Source: Gammaproteobacteria bacterium (GTDB taxonomy: Bacteria > Pseudomonadota > Gammaproteobacteria > GCA-001735895). Taken from it: DNA of 8,528 nt. The stretch covers positions 1 to 8,528 of the forward strand of contig JAPUFZ010000093.1 in the NCBI GenBank assembly GCA_027293245.1, given 5' to 3'. A model generated the notes under the pieces. It had not been told where the DNA came from. It worked only from the letters and a program-made list of their open reading frames with translations, and did not search any database. This document shows, one piece after another, positions 5,621 to 8,528 of this stretch. Positions within the stretch are counted from its first letter, which is position 1, and the number at the start of each line of letters is the position of its first letter. A program made the position numbers and the translations under genes.

Positions 5621-6976
5621 TTAATTGGTACCGGCTATGGTCATATTTTCCAGCATTATCGATCCCGTACGAATACTGCCGCGCATGTCGAAATCATCAC
5701 CTATCTCGACAATTCCGGCAAACATGTCCTTGAGGTTGGCCGCAATTGTGATTTCCTCTACCGGGAAACTAACTTCCCCTTTTTCAACCCAGAAACCAGC
5801 GGCCCCGCGTGAGTAATCGCCGGTTACGGTATTCACACCGTGACCCATCAACTCTGTTACCAGTAAACCACGATGCATCGATTTAACACAGTCATCGAAA
5901 CTCTTACCGGTACTTTGCAAGGTCAGGTTATGAACCCCGCTGGCATGCCCGGTGCTTTGCAACCCGAGTTTCCGAGCCGCGTAACTATCCAGCAAATAAC
6001 TCTGAATTACCCCATCGGTGACCAGGTCCGACTGTTTGACTATGACTCCCTCAGAATCGAAGTTGGCGGAACCCAGCGCCTGAGATTCAAATGGATACTC
6101 TACCAGCTGTAAAAACTCCGGAAATATTCTGGTATTGATCTTACCGAGTAAAAAACTGGCTTTTCGGTATTGAGCCGAACCACCAATCGCTGCAGTAAAA
6201 TGACCAATCAGACCACGAGCTATTTCCGGCACAAATAACACCGGCGACTGTTGGGTCTTCAATTTTCGAGCGTCGAGTCGCTTAACAGTACGTTCTGCTG
6301 CTTTAAGTCCAACCGCGCGGGCTGTGGTTAAGTGGTCCGGGTTGCGGCTTATTTCATACCAGTAATCGCGCTGCATGCCGGCATCGGATTCACCCAATAC
6401 CGAACAACTGATGCTATGACGTGTTTTACGTTCGGATTGCAAAAAACCGTGGGTATTACCATAAACTGAAACCCCGGCGTTGATATCTACCGAGGCGCCT
6501 TCCGAGTTTATGATCCTATCGTCAAAATCGAGCGCGGCGGATTCGCATTCCAGTGCCAGTTCTATGGCGGCTTCGGCCGAGATTTCCCAGGGGTGATACA
6601 AATCCAGGTCATTAAATTCCTGCGCCATCAACTCAGCATCAGCGAGACCAGTACAGGGATCCTCGGAGGTATACCTGGCGATATTGCAAGCTGCCTCAAC
6701 CGTCTTGCGGATTGCATCTGGTTCGAGATTCGAAGTACTGGCACTACCTTTATGCTGGCCAAAATAAACACTGATACCGAGCCCATTGTCCTGCTGGTGT
6801 TCGATGGTCTCAAGCTTTCGCATGCGTGCTGCGACCGATAAACCCTGCGATACAGACAAACCTGCCTCGGCCTGCGAGGCTCCGCTGGCCTGAGCCATTT
6901 TCAGGGTATCGGCGACAATGTTTTTAAATGATTCAACATCGGGAAATGCTAAAATATCTGTACTATTACTTTTCAT
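5621..6976 (-). CDS. pmbA: PmbA/TldE metalloprotease subunit
   Basis: PmbA (TldE) pairs with TldD to form a cytosolic protease that unfolds and degrades peptides. In E. coli the pair matures microcin B17 and degrades the CcdA antitoxin. The 451 residues match the E. coli length of 450. Recognisable stretches are GSASTSNLEPDAIRKTV from 77, ARYTSEDPC at 100-108, the central RKASFLLGK, STGHASGVHN, and the C-terminal TGDYSRGAAGFWVE from 385 with EITIAANLKDMF. No HExxxH zinc motif is present, as expected, since TldD carries the metal. The TldD gene is not in the window. The ATG at 6976 has no Shine-Dalgarno, and a TAGAAT at 6988-6983 would start transcription at about the A of this ATG. It diverges from darP across 24 bases, the same neighbour arrangement as yjgA-pmbA in E. 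coli. Confidence 0.95.
   Translation of the reverse strand: MKSNSTDILAFPDVESFKNIVADTLKMAQASGASQAEAGLSVSQGLSVAARMRKLETIEHQQDNGLGISVYFGQHKGSASTSNLEPDAIRKTVEAACNIARYTSEDPCTGLADAELMAQEFNDLDLYHPWEISAEAAIELALECESAALDFDDRIINSEGASVDINAGVSVYGNTHGFLQSERKTRHSISCSVLGESDAGMQRDYWYEISRNPDHLTTARAVGLKAAERTVKRLDARKLKTQQSPVLFVPEIARGLIGHFTAAIGGSAQYRKASFLLGKINTRIFPEFLQLVEYPFESQALGSANFDSEGVIVKQSDLVTDGVIQSYLLDSYAARKLGLQSTGHASGVHNLTLQSTGKSFDDCVKSMHRGLLVTELMGHGVNTVTGDYSRGAAGFWVEKGEVSFPVEEITIAANLKDMFAGIVEIGDDFDMRGSIRTGSIMLENMTIAGTN
6947..6955 (+). promoter_or_regulatory. Candidate extended -10 promoter for darP
   Basis: TG-C-TAAAAT at 6947-6955 fits the extended -10 form TGnTATAAT with one mismatch. No -35 is visible at 17 bp, which extended -10 promoters can do without. 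Transcription would begin near 6962, inside the 5' end of pmbA, leaving a leader of about 39 bases. Confidence 0.35.
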
Positions 6977-6982
6977 CGCCGC

Positions 6983-6988
6983 ATTCTA
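6983..6988 (-). promoter_or_regulatory. Candidate -10 element for pmbA
   Basis: On the minus strand TAGAAT at 6988-6983 matches the -10 consensus at five of six positions. With normal spacing +1 falls on or next to the A of the pmbA ATG at 6976, which would make the message leaderless. The -35 at 17 bp (TCGTTT) is poor. Confidence 0.3.
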
Positions 6989-7000
6989 GCCTATCCCTAT

Positions 7001-7513
7001 ATGGAAAACGAAGTAAAGAATGGCACTCTCGAAAATATCGTGCCTGTCAGCAAAAGCCAGCTCAAAAGAGAAAGCCACGAGATACTAAAATTGGGCAAAC
7101 GACTGGTCGGTCTGCCAGTCGAACAACTCAGCAATATCCCGCTCGATGAACCGGTACTCGAGGCGATTGCGCTGGCTCGTAAGATTCAAAACAAACGCAG
7201 TGCACTGAAAAGGCATTACCAGTTTTTGGGCAAGCTGTTACGCGCACGCGATACGGATTCTATTTTTGCGGCGCTTGAGTTAATCGACCAGTCGAGCCAT
7301 GCCCAGATAAAACGCCACCATCAGGCCGAACACTGGCGAGATGAAATAATTACCAGTGGTATCGAGGCAATCGAATCACTGCTCACTGAGCAAGCCAGTG
7401 CCGATCGTCAAAAACTACGGCAATTGTGGCGTAAACATAGCAGTGCCAAAAGCGATGCCCGCAAGACACAGATTTCGCGCCTGATATACCAGGAAATAAT
7501 GCAGGTCCTATAA
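7001..7513 (+). CDS. darP: DarP (YjgA), ribosome biogenesis factor
   Basis: DarP associates with late precursors of the 50S subunit and helps 23S rRNA reach its active fold. The 170-residue protein is mostly helical and rich in lysine and arginine. The family pattern is clear: VSKSQLKRESHEILKLGKRLVGLP at 16-39, then IPLDEPVLEAIALARKI, KRHYQFLGKLLRARD, HWRDEIITSG, and a final ADRQKLRQLWR with ISRLIYQEI. It lacks the long acidic N-terminal extension of the E. coli protein. The ATG at 7001 has no clear Shine-Dalgarno. It diverges from pmbA, as in E. coli, and converges on aroC with 16 bases between their stop codons and no visible terminator. Confidence 0.92.
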   Translation: MENEVKNGTLENIVPVSKSQLKRESHEILKLGKRLVGLPVEQLSNIPLDEPVLEAIALARKIQNKRSALKRHYQFLGKLLRARDTDSIFAALELIDQSSHAQIKRHHQAEHWRDEIITSGIEAIESLLTEQASADRQKLRQLWRKHSSAKSDARKTQISRLIYQEIMQVL

Positions 7514-7529
7514 AATAGACACCTGGTAA

Positions 7530-8528
7530 TTAATCGGGGCTTGCGGGAATCACCGGGGTTCGTCGCTCGACGTCGGCGTTTTGCCCACGATTACGTAAAT
7601 AGTGATCCATCAACACTAACGCCAGCATAGCTTCAGCGATGGGTGTCGCGCGAATACCGACACAGGGATCGTGCCGGCCTTTGGTTCTTATTTCTACCGG
7701 ATTGCCGTCGAGGTCAACTGTTTTACCCGGCAAATGCAGGCTTGAAGTGGGTTTTAAGGCAATATTGACCAGGATATCCTGGCCCGAGGTAATACCTCCC
7801 AGCGTTCCGCCCGCGTTATTGGAGAGAAATCCCTGCGGTGTGATTTCATCACGGTGGCTGCTTCCTTTTTGTACGATACTGTCGAAGCCGGCACCGATCT
7901 CAACTCCTTTCACCGCATTAATACTCATCATCGCCCGTGCAATTTCAGCGTCTATACGATCGAATATGGGTTCACCCAGGCCCGGGGGTACTCCGCTCGC
8001 GACCACTGATATCCTGGCACCTATGGATTCACCTTCCTTGCGCAACGCATCCATATATTTTTCCATTGCCGGGACCATGGCAACGTCCGGGCAGAAAAAT
8101 GCGTTATTATTGACTTCATCCCAATCAAAATTTTCCGGCTTTAACGGTCCAAGTTGCGACAGGTAGCCACGTATTTGAATTCCGCATTGTTGCGCCAGGT
8201 ATTTTTTGGCAATGCCGCCGGCAGCGACCCGTATCGCGGTTTCACGCGCAGATGAACGTCCGCCGCCTCGATAGTCGCGAAATCCATATTTCTGGGTGTA
8301 GGTATAATCAGCGTGTGCCGGGCGGAACTGGTTCATGATATTGCTGTAATCTTTGGGACGCGCATCCTGGTTGATTATTTGCAGACTAATCGGCGTGCCG
8401 GTGGTTTTACCCTCGAAGGTACCCGACAGTATTTGCACCGCATCATCCTCGCGGCGCTGCGTGGTATGGCGCGAGGTTCCAGGCTTACGGCGATCGAGAT
8501 CACTTTGCAGGTCGGCTTCGGTTAGCTC
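7530..8528 (-). CDS. aroC: Chorismate synthase, N-terminus outside the window
   Basis: AroC makes chorismate from EPSP, the last shikimate step, by a trans 1,4-elimination that needs reduced FMN without net redox change. 332 residues are visible, and the frame runs off the right edge of the window. By comparison with the E. coli protein about 33 to 35 N-terminal residues are missing. The first visible residues, [17 protein letters not shown], then SRHTTQRRE, align well before the valine GTG at 8438, so that GTG is not the start. Signatures seen are [15 protein letters not shown] from window residue 68, [11 protein letters not shown] at 88-98, a central [16 protein letters not shown], and the C-terminal [20 protein letters not shown] followed by DHYLR. 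The reading frame is intact. It converges with darP. Confidence 0.97.
   Translation of the reverse strand, partial: ELTEADLQSDLDRRKPGTSRHTTQRREDDAVQILSGTFEGKTTGTPISLQIINQDARPKDYSNIMNQFRPAHADYTYTQKYGFRDYRGGGRSSARETAIRVAAGGIAKKYLAQQCGIQIRGYLSQLGPLKPENFDWDEVNNNAFFCPDVAMVPAMEKYMDALRKEGESIGARISVVASGVPPGLGEPIFDRIDAEIARAMMSINAVKGVEIGAGFDSIVQKGSSHRDEITPQGFLSNNAGGTLGGITSGQDILVNIALKPTSSLHLPGKTVDLDGNPVEIRTKGRHDPCVGIRATPIAEAMLALVLMDHYLRNRGQNADVERRTPVIPASPD

Noticed and set aside
7514..7529. Terminator between darP and aroC
   Set aside because: Only 16 bases separate the stop codons and no stem followed by a T-run can be formed.
7639..8166. Long rightward frame (175 codons) opposite aroC
   Set aside because: It lies wholly antisense to the well-supported aroC. 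Its proline- and serine-rich translation is the usual shadow of a conserved coding strand.
8436..8438. GTG at 8438 as the start of aroC
   Set aside because: The frame continues to the window edge with clear AroC sequence ([16 protein letters not shown]), so this is an internal valine and the true start lies outside.
1..8528. Defence system, mobile island, CRISPR array or biosynthetic cluster
   Set aside because: No array-like repeats, no nuclease, toxin, transposase or integrase, and no composition break. All clear genes are housekeeping or conserved families of unknown function.

Overview
The window is an ordinary chromosomal stretch of a gammaproteobacterium. The evidence is the set of lineage-typical genes: hda, DUF2066 and DUF2069 proteins, purM-purN, a divergent pmbA/darP (yjgA) pair, and aroC. 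Base composition looks balanced and even across the window. I see no transposase, integrase, tRNA, rRNA, CRISPR array or phage gene, so nothing suggests recent transfer. The genus cannot be read from this sequence.

Layout. 1-40: first 13 codons of a leftward gene for an exported protein. 41-333: intergenic, with a strong 8-bp hairpin, a doubtful 33-codon ORF and an FNR-type palindrome just before wrbA. 334-1262: wrbA and a DUF2069 membrane protein, rightward and closely spaced. 1257-3051: hda and a DUF2066 exported protein, leftward; hda overlaps the DUF2069 gene by 6 bp. 3052-3164: divergent control region with a readable purM promoter. 3165-4846: purM and purN, rightward, ATGA overlap. 4847-5046: intergenic, with a multi-hairpin element carrying GGA loops. 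5047-5505: secreted DsrE-like protein, leftward. 5621-6976: pmbA (tldE), leftward. 7001-7513: darP, rightward. 7530-8528: aroC, leftward, with its N-terminus outside the window.

How the genes work together. PurM and PurN act in the same pathway (de novo IMP synthesis, steps 5 and 3). Hda restrains DnaA after replication initiates, and DarP helps the large ribosomal subunit mature. PmbA is half of the TldD/TldE protease; no tldD is present here. AroC makes chorismate. WrbA is a flavin-dependent quinone reductase. The DUF2066, DUF2069 and DsrE-like proteins are conserved or family-assigned but have no firm function.

I found no obviously new multi-gene system. The most interesting points are at the level of signals: an apparent AUU start for hda, coupled to the upstream stop codon behind a strong Shine-Dalgarno; a two-hairpin GGA-loop RNA or repeat after purN that resembles CsrA/RsmA target hairpins and the TwoAYGGAY RNA motif; an FNR/ANR-like site before wrbA; and a possibly leaderless pmbA promoter.
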